Below the pieces are notes generated by a model. It saw nothing but the letters and a program-made list of their open reading frames with translations, ran no database searches and had not been told where the DNA came from. The translations under genes and the position numbers were made by a program. Below, piece after piece: positions 1 through 11,229 of a stretch of 64,000 nt of DNA. Positions within the stretch are counted from its first letter, which is position 1, and each line of letters begins with the position of its first letter. The stretch spans positions 1 to 64,000 of the forward strand of contig JALNQF010000147.1 of assembly GCA_028456385.1 (NCBI GenBank), read 5' to 3'. Origin of the DNA: Ophiosphaerella korrae. Its lineage: Eukaryota; Ascomycota; Dothideomycetes; Pleosporales; Phaeosphaeriaceae.

Positions 1-625
1 GTAAATAGGCTTAAAAAGTAGCTCTTTTCTTTCTTATAACTTAATTATATAGTCTTAGAGTTAGTACTTAGGTAATATTAGTATATCTATCTCTTCTATA
101 AATAAGTAGCTAAACTTCTTATATTATTCTAAGATCTTAAGAGTTACGTGTTACTCTTCTACTCTTACTTCTTAGCCTAGCGCTTTACTAGTACTTATAG
201 AAGTACTTATTCTCTCTTAATAAGTTACTATTAAAGCTACTATCTTATATAGTACTTTTTTATCTACTATTAAATACTACTAATATAAAGGCTTAGATCT
301 ATATACGTTTTTATAGTTATTAAATAAGAGGTTCTAGTTTTTCTAATTATTTTTAGGATTAAACTCTTATAGCTATAAGAGTCCTAGTATAATATCTTTA
401 TTAGCTAAAACTAATACGTCTAAGGTTATCTTTATACTATATCCTTAAATAATAATTTCTATAGTTACTTAGTTGCTAACTATTAAGTTTCTTAGTATTA
501 GTTATCTATTTATAATATAGATTAGATATAGTATCTTCTTTACTTATAGTTAGAGTTTTACTTATTTTACTACTTTAGGTATAATTAGGTTTATAAATAA
601 CCTTAAATCTACTAATACTTTTATT

Positions 626-1054
626 TATTATAGGCGTAATAGAAGAAATCAAGATAGAACTAATTAGTCCTAACTTAGGCGCTAACGAAATATAGGAAGA
701 GTAGGGTAATAATCTTAATTAGGAGACTATATATAATTAGGATACCTAGGGTAATCTATAATCTATAGACTCTTAGCGCTATAGATTATAGATTAGGATA
801 ATCTATAATCTACTAGTCTTAGTAACTATAGATTATAGATTACGATAAGTATATAGTTAGTAGGATGCGTATTATTAGGATAGTATTAGTAATTTAATCC
901 TTTAACTATAGAACGCTAATACAAGATAGTTACAAAATATTTTCTATTGTTTATAGTTATTATAGATTACCTTTCTAAGCTTTTACTATTAACTCTTAAT
1001 CTACTAACCTCTATAATATAGGTACCTATAGTTAACAATAGGTAGCCTATAACA
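626..1054 (+). repeat. 5' LTR of B1
   Basis: A 429-bp LTR starting tattatagg (RIP form of TGTTATAGG) and ending cctataaca. It holds a cluster of direct and inverted copies of an aatctataatctatag motif at about 752-842 that could fold into hairpins. It matches the 3' copy at 7223-7651 apart from scattered transitions. Confidence 0.92.
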
Positions 1055-1089
1055 CCTTGCTAATTTAGTTATTATAAGAAGTAAAGTGT

Positions 1090-4000
1090 AAGTAACGTAT
1101 AGTCTAGCTAACACGATAGTAGAAAGTTTAACTAAATAAATAAGTAAAGCCCCTAGGAGTAGTCCTAAATTAGATAGTACTGTATAGGAAATAATTAAAG
1201 GTTATCTTAACTAACTAATTAATAACAAAGAAGATATAAAAATAGTAATTAACGCCTTAGAAACGTAGAATAAGGAATTACAAGATTACGCGAAATAAAA
1301 CAAGGTATAGATTAAGGCTATTATTAAAGGATAAAACTAGATAGAACTAATTACCTAAAGATTAGAGATAAGTGCAACAAAGAAACTACTAAAGATACTT
1401 ATTCTTAAGAAGTTTAATAGAATAAGAGAGAAACTAAGACTCTTTATTATATTAGTATAACTCTAGATAGATATATAAGTACTATACTTTAATATAGAAG
1501 AAAAGAAAGTAATATATATTAGATTATACCTTAAAGAAGACGTAATAAGATAGTATAAGCTTTACTAGATAGACTATATAATATACTCTCTAATAACCTA
1601 GAAAGATAAAACTAGAGCTATTTTTAGAAGTTATAAATACTTTACTAAATAAATAAGAGTAGCGTTTAGAGATATAGATATTACCTAATAAGCTAAAGAG
1701 TAGCTAGAGAAGCTTATATAGAACTAGAGTATTCCTAAGTACGTATTATAGTTTAAATAACTATTGTAAAATATAGAATAGAACGAGTTAGCTTTAATAT
1801 TACGATTTAAATAAAGACTAAACTTAAAGATCTAATATAAGATAATATATATAGAGAAACTAAGGATACTAGAAGCTCTAAAGAAATAAGTAATATAAAT
1901 TAATAACAATCTTTAAGAATAGAAGAAAAACAAATATAGAGGTTATACTTAAAACTATAATAAGGGAGACCTTATAGTCTTTAACGCTAATAAGGATAAA
2001 AAGAAAAAGAAGAATAAAGACTTTATATACTTTAATTATAGTAAACTAGGCTACTACGTAAAAAACTATAGATCTAAGTTAAAGAAGGATATAGTATACT
2101 ATAAATATAAGAAACTAGGATACTTTGTAAAAGAATATAGAAGTAAAGACTCTAAGAAAGAAACTTAGTTAAAAACAACTAAGAAGAAGAAGGAAGTACT
2201 ATAAGTATAGGCTAAACCTTAAGAGAAAGTAGCTAAAAGTAAAGAAGTATAATACGTAATACTTTATTAGACCTTTTGTTATAATAATAACTACTATATA
2301 TATTTTTCTCGGAAGTAGGGAGTAGTATAGTTCCTATAGAAATAGAAATATAGAGTAGCTACGATAAAAGAAAGAATAAAAGCTTAGCTAGAAGAAATAG
2401 CCTAAGTAATAGACCTACTAATAGAAGATTTAGAAGGAGAAAAACCTCTAGTACTATTAATTTAGGCTAAAAGACTAGCACTAAATAAAGAGACTATAAT
2501 AACTACCTCTAAAAAACTATAAAGAAGTAAGAGATAGGTTAGTATAAAAGGTATAAAGTATACCTAGCTAATAATATATAGCTATAATAGCTATACTATA
2601 ATAAATATAAAGGAATAAAATAAAGAATAGAGATTCGTTTAAATATACTTAATAGTTATAAGTATAGAGGAAGCGTATAAAGACTAGAAAGAACGTAATC
2701 CTAAAGAAATAAAGTTTATACTATGTTAAGAATAGATAAAGTAATATATAGTTATAGTAAGAAGGATACTTATACTAAGAGAATAGTAGTACCTTATAAG
2801 AAAGATATAATAGATTAACAAAGCCTATATACTAAGAGTACTAGTAGTATACTATATCCTAACTATAAATATACTTAGTAAAGACAAGTACTAGGAAGGG
2901 GATAATAAGATAATAGATCTAGAATATCTAGTATATTTTAAAGTATTATAGATATTATACCTAGATAAGAATTATATTATATATAGAAACTCTAAAGTAA
3001 ATAATAATATATAGCCTATAAGGAAAAGAGGCTATAACTATATAAGAGTAATTATAGTAGAAAGTATCTAAGGATAGGAAATAATTCTCGAAGATAGATA
3101 CCTAGTAGTAAGACCTAGATCTAAGTTAACTAAGAAATGCGTCTAGGGAGGACTATAGTATAAATATTCAAATAATAAATATCTAAAATATAAGATATAT
3201 AAACTTAAAGTAAAGTTATAGCCTTAAAAGGATAGACAATTTATAAAGTTACTAAAGTAAGAAAAGCTAAAAAGCGTAGAAGGCCTATATATTATAAAAA
3301 TAAGTATATACTAAGGAAAGAAAGTATAATTAATAATTAATAGTAGAGCTACAAGAAACTTTATATTAAAGAAGTTTATAGAAATATAAGGAATAAAATT
3401 CATAATAAAGAAATACCTTTAATAACTAAGTACGATTAAAAGAAAACTATTCTAGAAACCTATATAGTTTGAGATAGTACCCTTAATACTAAGGTTAGAA
3501 AGACTAGAGATTAAGAATATAGTTATAGATATAACAACAATTAATAATAAATAAGATATAATATTAGGTATACTATAGTTATAAATAACTAACCTATATA
3601 TTAATTAGAGAACTAGAGAAATTAGTTACTATAAGATAAATATATTAAAAGCTAACATAAGTACTTATAAAGGAGAATTCTCTAAAGAATATAAGAAATA
3701 GGAAAAATAGCTTATAGAGCTAGAAGATTACCTTCTAGAATATTAACTATAGGACTTAGCTATAGAACTAGAAGAAGGTAAAAATATAGAATAGAGCCTA
3801 GTCTATAAAAAGATAGAAGAAGAATCTAAAATTAAATAGATATTTATCTAAAATATAATAAAAAAAGGATAGATAAGAGAATCTAAATCTTTAGTAATAT
3901 ACAGACTTATATTTATAGATAAGAAAGGAACAAGTAATAAGAGACTCTACGTAGATTTTAGAAAAACTAACATAATTATAAATAAGAACTAATACCTACT

Positions 4001-6560
4001 ACTATAAATAGATAGAATACAAGATAGACTATTAAAAGTAAAAATCTTTACTAAGCTAGATATCTAAAACGCCTACTACTAGATTAGAATTAAAGAAGGC
4101 GATAAATAGAAAATAGCGTTTAGAATATAGTATAGACTATATAAATACTTAGTTATACTATTTAGCTTAATAAACGTACTAGTAGTATTCTAAGAAAGAA
4201 TTAATATAGTACTAAGAGAGTACTTAGATATATTTATATTTATATACTTAGACAACATCCTTATATTCTTAGAAATAGAGGAGGAACACGTATAATACGT
4301 ATATAAGGTACTAGAAAAACTAATAAAAACTAAGCTGTTCCTTAAAATAAGAAAATGCGAGTTCTATACAAAGAAAATAGATTTCCTTAGATTTATTATT
4401 AAACTAGGAAAAATTAAGATTAACCTAGAAAAGATTAGATTAATTAACGAATAGCTAACACTAAGAAACCTAAAAGAAGTACAATAATTTTATAGGCTAG
4501 TAAACTTTTATAGAAAATTAATAGTAAGATATTCTAAAGATATAGAACCTATTATAAGGCTTATAAAGAAAGATACGCTATTTAAATAGATAAAGGAATG
4601 TAACGAAGTATTTAATAAAATTTAGAAGAAGTTTATAGAAAACCTAGTTATTAGAATATATAACCTAGACCTACTAGCAAAAGTAAAAATAGATATATCT
4701 AACTTAGTCTATAGAATAGTACTAATTTAAGAAGACCTAAAAACTAAAATAGAATACCTAGTTAAATACTTCTCTAAGAAGATAGAAATAGTAGAACTTA
4801 ACTACCTAATCTATAATAAGGAGATACTAGTAATCTATAAAGTATTTAAATAATAGAGAGTATACTTATAAAGAGTAAAGTACTAGACAAAGGTCTATAT
4901 AGACTATAAGAATTTTATAAGATTTATAATAAATAAGGAGTTATTATAATACTATACAAGATAGTAAGAATTTCTATTAATATTTTATATAGAAATTATA
5001 TATATAAAAGGAAAAGATAATTAATTTATAGACGCCCTTAGTAGAAGACTAGACTTATAAGAAGAAGTAAGCGCTACTAGTATAGTTCTAGTTAAGAACG
5101 AAGAAGGATATTTAGTCCTAAACACACCTAAGATAGCTATAATACTTAAAAGAATAAGTAGTAAGCTAGATAAATAGATTTAAAAAATAACGCAAGAAGT
5201 ATTTAAAGAAATAGAGAAACTAGAAATCTAAGAAGGATTTATATAAGCTTATAGAAGAATATATATTCTAAGTAAAATTTAGAGAGAATTTATATAATAA
5301 TTCTATAAATTGCTAGTATATAGTTACTAAGGTATTAATAAAATATTAGATAGATTACTATAAAACTATTATATTCTAAGAGTAAGATAATTAGTAATAA
5401 AAGTACTATAAAACTATATAGAATACTATAGGAATAAATATAATAGATACGCACTATATAGAATATTATAACTAGTAGAAGTACTAGAAAAACTATAAGG
5501 AGTTATTATAATAGACTTTATTACGAAGCTACCTAAGTCTAAAGATCTAATATTAGGAGTTAAGTATAATAGAATTATAATAATAGCAGATAAACTTATA
5601 AAGTATATATACTTTAGACTATATAAAGAGAAAAGTAAGATAGAGGTTACTATATACTAAGTTCTAAGAACTATAATTAGTTAATATAGACTACTAGACA
5701 AAATTATTATAGATAAAGATATACAATTTATATTAAAACTATAGGGAATAATATTAGCGTAATTAGGAATATAATATACAATATCTACAGTATATTAACT
5801 ATAAATAGATAGATAGTTAGAATAAATAAATTAGATAGTAGAATAGTACTTAAGATACTACCTTAACTATAACTAGAATAACTAGGTATAGCTACTACCT
5901 ATAGCACAACTAGTATATAATAGTATAAAGAATATAGTAATAGGAGTATTACTCTTCTTTATAAACTATAGATTTAAACCTAATATATACTAGACACTAA
6001 GGAACTAAATATCTTAGTTTCTAAGAAGAGAAAACTTTACTAATAAACTTAAAGATATATATAATTAATTAAGATAAGATGTAGAATTCCTATATAACTA
6101 AATAGTAAAATACTACGACAAGAAATATAAAGAGAGACCTTAATTTAGAGAAAGAGAAAAAGTATAGTTTGTATAAAAGAATATTAAGAGTAAGTAACTA
6201 AGTTTAAAATTAGACTATATTAAGATAAGACTATACAAAGTAGAGAAAGAAGTTATACTAGTTATATTTAAACTAAAGCTACTAGATAAGATAAGGATAT
6301 ACCTAATATTCTACGTAGCCCTACTAGAACAAGTACTATAAGAAGTAAAACTACTAGTATATAAAGTAGATATATATAGAGAATAAGAAGAATAAGAAGT
6401 TAAAGAAATCTTATAGTACTAGTTCTATAATAGGAGAAACTACTACCTAGTAGAATAAATAAGTATAGACAAAAAAAGACAATTATAAGAGAAAATATAG
6501 GAACTAGAAGATAATCTTAATTACTCTAAGAAACTAGAAGACTTTTAAAGTTAAAACCTT
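1090..6560 (+). pseudogene. B1 gag-pol relic with C-terminal chromodomain
   Basis: The eroded polyprotein of a Ty3/gypsy chromovirus, which would copy element RNA into DNA and integrate it. Two CCHC knuckles are at 2028-2145, with Cys and His codons now Tyr. The protease motif near 3333 reads INSRATRNFI (expected DSGA). RT is at about 3880-4275, with FTKLDI, AY, F.LIN and YLDN at 4245-4256, where YLDD is expected. RNase H is at 4680-4870. Integrase is at 5380-5960, with the first Asp in IIIDFI, the second in IIIDKD, the Glu in IVE, and an eroded YHPQTDGQ block near 5794. A chromodomain at 6376-6555 shows the EVKEIL start and YLVE core. Stops are all TAA or TAG, which RIP makes from CAA, CAG and TGG. 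It cannot be translated today. Confidence 0.9.
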
Positions 6561-7222
6561 CTAGAACGCCTAGTAGTAAACTAAGAGAACTAATATTACT
6601 AAAAATAGATAGAGAGATAATAAGAACGTCTAATACAAGATCTACTACAATAAACGCCTTATCTAAGTCTAGCTTAGCTTCTAGAGCTACTAACTACTTA
6701 GCTAATTTATTATTATTTAAGGCCTTTATCTTATAAAGGCGAGAGAGACAAGCTTAATTCTCTACTAGCTTACTCTACGTAAGCTCTTAGATTTACTTAT
6801 ACTTAGCTTTAGCCTCTACAATTTAAGATAGTAATTTCTTTTAAGTCTAGTTAATAGCTTTCCCTATTATTATTAAGCTTAGACGTAAGAATAAGTATAA
6901 TAAACGTACACTTAGAAAGAGAAATACTAGATATATTATAAGAACTATATATATTCGCGTAAATATACGCCTTATAAGCCCTACTATTGTTTATAGAAAT
7001 AATATAAAGAAGAGATATAGGATATAATTTAAGAGAAGTATAATAAGAATAAGGAAATATTATAATACTATTACGTAATATATAATTAGTAAGAAGATAG
7101 TAATAGTATATAGATAAAATAGGTATTAGGGAGGATAAAGAACTCTACATTAATAAAGAAACTAGATTAATAACTTTAGCTCTAGAATAGATAAACTAAG
7201 ACTTATCTAGAGGAGGAGATAG
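6555..7222 (-). pseudogene. Antisense accessory ORF relic of B1
   Basis: Between the chromodomain and the 3' LTR the minus strand carries two successive frames with few stops. Frame X (7222 down to about 6861) includes RAKVINLVSLL; frame Y (about 6860 down to 6555) includes LYKIKALNNNKLAK. The same short patterns occur at the same place in B4 and, diverged, in C (RPKVISLVSLF and LYKIKAYNNAKLSK). That argues for past coding rather than chance. Remaining stops are TAA or TAG. Frame X stays open into the LTR. I do not recognise the protein; Y looks helical and charged. Antisense accessory ORFs are known in some plant LTR elements, but no homology to those is claimed. Confidence 0.5.
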
Positions 7223-7651
7223 TGTTATAGGCGTAATAGAAGAAATTAAGATAGAACTAATTAGTCCTAACTTAGGCGCTAATAAAATATAAGACAAGTA
7301 GAGTAATAATCTTAATTAAGAGACTACACATAATTAGGATACCTAGGGTAATCTATAATCTATAGACTTTTAGCGCTATAAATTATAGATTAAGATAATC
7401 TATAATTTACTAGTCTTAGAAACTATAGATTATAGATTATAATAAGTATATAGTTAGTAGGATACGTATTATTAGGATAGTATTAGCAATTTAATCCTTT
7501 AACTATAGAACACTAATACAAGATAGTTATAAAATATCTTCTATTATTTATAGTTATTGTAGATTACCCCCCCGAGCTTTTACTATTAACTCTTAATCTA
7601 CTAACTCTTCTAATATAGGTGCCTATAGTTAATAATAGGTAGCTTATAATA
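7223..7651 (+). repeat. 3' LTR of B1
   Basis: A 429-bp LTR starting tgttatagg and ending tataata, directly followed by the target duplication ttatt. The inverted-motif cluster is at about 7348-7441. Differences from the 5' LTR are mostly C/T or G/A, so they reflect RIP more than age. Confidence 0.92.
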
Positions 7652-9612
7652 TTATTCTTTCTTCTTTTATCTTTACTAAGAGTTTAATAAGTCTTTTAGT
7701 ATTAATAGTGTTATAGCTTCTAGATATATATTTAGCGTTAGCTATTTACTTAAAAAAAACTTAATCTTATAATCTTTAATTATCTTTTACTAGAATCCTA
7801 ATAGTATTTTAATTTTCTTATAGCGTCTATACTTTTTTAGTATATAGGTTGACTAGAATAGGTTAATATATTAGTTATTTACAAGTATCTTACTTATATT
7901 TATATCTTCCTTAGTTATACCTAGAAAGTACTTAGCTTCTTACTTATCTTATAAGTATTATTTATATTTATTATTTATATACTCTTTTTAGTTCTATTTA
8001 TATTTAGATCTACTATAAAAGAAATATCTAGATCCTATCTTATTAAAATAGTAGGTAAGGTAGTTATTATAGTAATATCCTATCTATAATAGTAATAGAT
8101 AGTAAAGGTTATATAGGTATAGCTAGTATTATAGTTCTTATATTAATACTAGATCTATAATAATTAGCGCCTAATTATTATTAGTATATAATAATTTATA
8201 TTACTAGGTCTACTTTACTTTATATATTTAGCGTTCTTTATCCTACTATTCTTTTACTTAGTAGTAGCTATCTACTAGTCTCTAGATTTCTTTTATAAAT
8301 CTATCTTATACTTTAGTATTCTCTTACTTTAGCTTTAGTATTCTAGGTACTATTTTATATTTAGAAGTCTTAAGCTCTTAGTTTTCTATTCTATTTTTAT
8401 CTTAGGCTATATATACTTACCTTCTTAGATATAGAATTATCTTGCACTTATACTCTACTCTTCTCTAGTATAGCTAAAGGTATTCTAAAGTATTTATCTT
8501 AGCTTACTTCTACTTTAGCTAGTACCTCTTTATATAGCTTTATACTCCTAGTAGTATATTTATAGCTTTTACTTTATTATCTATTATAAAGTTACTTAGC
8601 TTTATAGTAATCTTATAGTAGTTATATCTTTTACTTATATTTTATTACTAGAGGTTTATAGTCTTGTAATCTCTCTTCTCTTAGCTTCCTCTAAGGATTA
8701 CTTCTTATTCTTCCTCTCTATTATTATCTTACCTTTTAAGTATATTAATTTATTATATAATCTTGTTCTTTACTTAGTAGTTTTTTACTAGGTGCCTTAT
8801 TTTACTATACTTATAGTATTTTTAGTTTTCTACTCCTTTAGAGTTCTTATAGTAATAGTATTCTTGTTTTCTTAGGTTTACGTTATTAACGTATATCTTA
8901 TCTAGCCTAAAGTATTTATATCTACCTTAAACTTAGTTATTCTTATATTAGTACTTATACTTAGGTTTATACTTCTTATTATCTATACGTAGTACTTTAC
9001 TATTCTTAGCTTTTACTATATATTTATATAAATAGTTATTAACTTAAATTACTTCTTCTATTAAGTCTTCTAACGTTTTAATCGTAGCTCTACTACGTAT
9101 TAGCTTACCTAAAATATTACTTTTAGGTTCCCATTAAAATATCCTTATTAATAACTTATTATTCTATTCTATTTATATCGCATAGCTTTAGAATTTATTA
9201 GTATAGTCTAATACTACCTTATATTATTATAGATACTATATTATGCACTTTACTACTACTATCTTATTTACTAGTAAAAAGGCTTATTATACTTTATCTT
9301 TAAACTTAATCTATTCTTTAAATATCTTATTATAGTTATTATTATTATTATTAAGGTATTTGTTAAAGTATAGTATAACTTATTTCTCTACCTTACCCCT
9401 TATATAAGATAATATAAGTATAGCTCTATCTTTATCTTAAACTTAGTCTACCTTAAAGAAGAGATTAAGTTATAAAATCTATAGCTTAAGCTTATTTTAT
9501 TCTCTATAGTAAAAGTCTAGCTTAGTATCTTTAGAAGTAGTAGTATAAGTTACTCCTACACGCTAGTTATCTATTTTTATTAATATATTACTTATCTTAA
9601 GAGTATTTAATA

Positions 9613-10053
9613 TATTAAGTCCTTAGAACTAGTAAAAGTAATAAGGGTAAGTAGGCTTTTATAAGATAAGTAAAGTTAATAAATAAGTTAGTTACTTAAC
9701 TTAATTAATAGTTAGCTTTTATTAGAGTATTATAAGGTATATAAGTATTAATAAGTAAATAAGAATCTAATTAAAGTATTAGTTATAATACTCTATTAAG
9801 ATAAGAAGTAAAGAAAAGATTAAATATAATAGTCTATAAAGGTCTACTAACGTCTCTATATACTACTATCTAGCGTTTATTCCTAAGCGCTTACTCTAGA
9901 GCGTTTACTCTAGAGCGCTTATTCTAGAGTATTTACTCTAGAGCGTTTACTCTAAAGCGTTTACTACTAAATAGTTATGTATTTTACTACGCTATATTAC
10001 TTAACCTAATTGCGTACAATATAATAGCTTACCTACTACTTAGTATTATAACA
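9613..10053 (-). repeat. 5' LTR of A1
   Basis: A 441-bp LTR read on minus. On plus it runs from tattaagtcc to gtattataaca, which is the complement of TGTTA...TAATA, where TAATA is a RIP form of TAACA. It aligns with the five other family A LTRs in the window. It contains a run of 14-bp units (tctagagcgtttac type) at about 9886-9965. Confidence 0.9.
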
Positions 10054-10430
10054 CTTTCTAGCGTATCTCTAGTAAATTATAAGTTAATAATACTTATCTA
10101 TATATTTATACTTATTTATAATAGAGAGAGCTATTAACTACACTTAAGATAAACTATCTAGATAGATTATAGAGGCTAAAAAAGAATATAATTAGATTCT
10201 AAGTATATAAGTAGAAAATTATACCTACTTAGTTTATCTTTATAAGATAAAAGCCTTAAATAATAAGAAGTCTATTACATAAGCTATCTTTATAGAGTCT
10301 AAGCTTAATTTTAAAGCTACTATAGAGGCTACTTTTACTCTTACTATATTAAGTATTCTTATTACCTTTCTATCTAGTAGTAGTAATATTAATTTTCTTA
10401 GTTTACTATATATAAGGTAGTCTAGAAGGT
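10054..10430 (+). pseudogene. Antisense accessory ORF relic of B3 (partial)
   Basis: The part of the antisense frame left after A1 cut B3. On plus, from about 10130, it reads the Y segment (LVYLYKIKALNNKK) that is also seen in B4 on plus and in B1 and B2 on minus. The upstream X segment was removed or displaced by the A1 insertion. Stops are TAA or TAG only. Confidence 0.42.
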
Positions 10431-10782
10431 TTTAACTTTAGAACTCTTCTAGTTTCTTAAAGTAATTAAGGTTATCTTCTAGTTCCTATATCTTTTTCTA
10501 TAGTTACTCTTTCTCGTTTATACTTATCTATTTTATTAAGTAGTAGTTTCTTTTATTTTAGAACTAGTACTATAAGATTTTTTTAACTTCTTATTCTTTT
10601 TAATCTCTATATATATTTACTTTATACACTAGTAGTTTTACTTTTTATAGTACTTTTTCTAGTAGTACTATATAAAATATTAGGTATATCCTTATTTTAT
10701 CTATTAGCCTTAGTTTAAATATAACTAGTATAACTTCTTTTTTACTTTTATATAGTCTTATCTTAATATAATCTAGTTTAGA

Positions 10783-11209
10783 TATTATAAGTATAATAGA
10801 GGAAATTAAGATAGAGCTAATTAGTCCTAACTTAAATGCTAACAAAGTATAGGACGAGTAGGGTAATAATCTTAATTAGGAGACTATATATAACTAGGAC
10901 ACTTAGTATAATCTATAATCTATAGATTCTTAGTATTAATAGATTATAGATTAGGAAGATCTATAATCTACTAGTCTTAGTAGCTATAGATTATAGATTA
11001 TAATAAGTATATAGTTAATAGGGTGCGTATTATTTAGATAGTATTAGTAATTTAATCTTTTAACTATAGAACGCTAATATAAGATAGTTGTAAAACATCT
11101 TCTATTATTTATAGTTATTGTAGATTACTTTTAAGCTTTTACTATTACTTTATAGTTTACTAACCCTCTAATATAAGTACTTATAGTTAATAATAGGTAG
11201 CTTATAATA
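10783..11209 (+). repeat. 5' LTR of B2
   Basis: A 427-bp LTR from tattataag to tataata, aligned to the B1 LTR. It includes the inverted cluster of agattatagatta motifs around 10910-11000. Confidence 0.9.
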
Positions 11210-11229
11210 CCTTACTAATTTAGTTATTA

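Larger units (their letters stand above)
626..7651 (+). mobile_element. Ty3/gypsy chromovirus B1, full length, RIP-inactivated
   Basis: A complete family B element of 7026 bp. The LTRs are 626-1054 and 7223-7651, both 429 bp. The target duplication ttatt is seen at 621-625 and 7652-7656. Sequence on both sides belongs to element A1 and becomes continuous once B1 is removed, so B1 inserted into A1. A purine tract (gaggaggagatag) precedes the 3' LTR. The order gag, protease, RT, RNase H, integrase, chromodomain is that of chromoviruses. No intact frame is left. Confidence 0.93.
1..10053 (-). mobile_element. Ty3/gypsy chromovirus A1, RIP-eroded, split by B1, cut by left window edge
   Basis: This is a family A LTR retrotransposon on the minus strand, made of two pieces, 1-625 and 7652-10053, separated by element B1. 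Piece 1-625 aligns with the protease to RT-start part of element A2 (about 44641-45270). Piece 7652-9612 aligns with the gag side of A2, including a CCHC knuckle relic near 8760-8830 read on minus. The 5' LTR is 9613-10053. Its outer flank (10054 onward, ctttc) lies inside element B3, so A1 inserted into B3. The other LTR and the matching target duplication lie left of the window. All frames are broken by TAA and TAG, as expected after RIP. Confidence 0.88.

Noticed and set aside
6555..7222. A sense-strand extra gene after the chromodomain of B1
   Set aside because: The sense frames here show no pattern shared between B and C; the antisense frame does.
9886..9965. CRISPR-like array from the 14-bp units in A LTRs
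   Set aside because: Units are directly tandem without spacers, sit in LTRs, and the genome is eukaryotic.
10645..10845. A 66-codon open frame on minus
   Set aside because: It joins B2 LTR sequence to the integrase tail of B3 across an insertion junction; not a gene.
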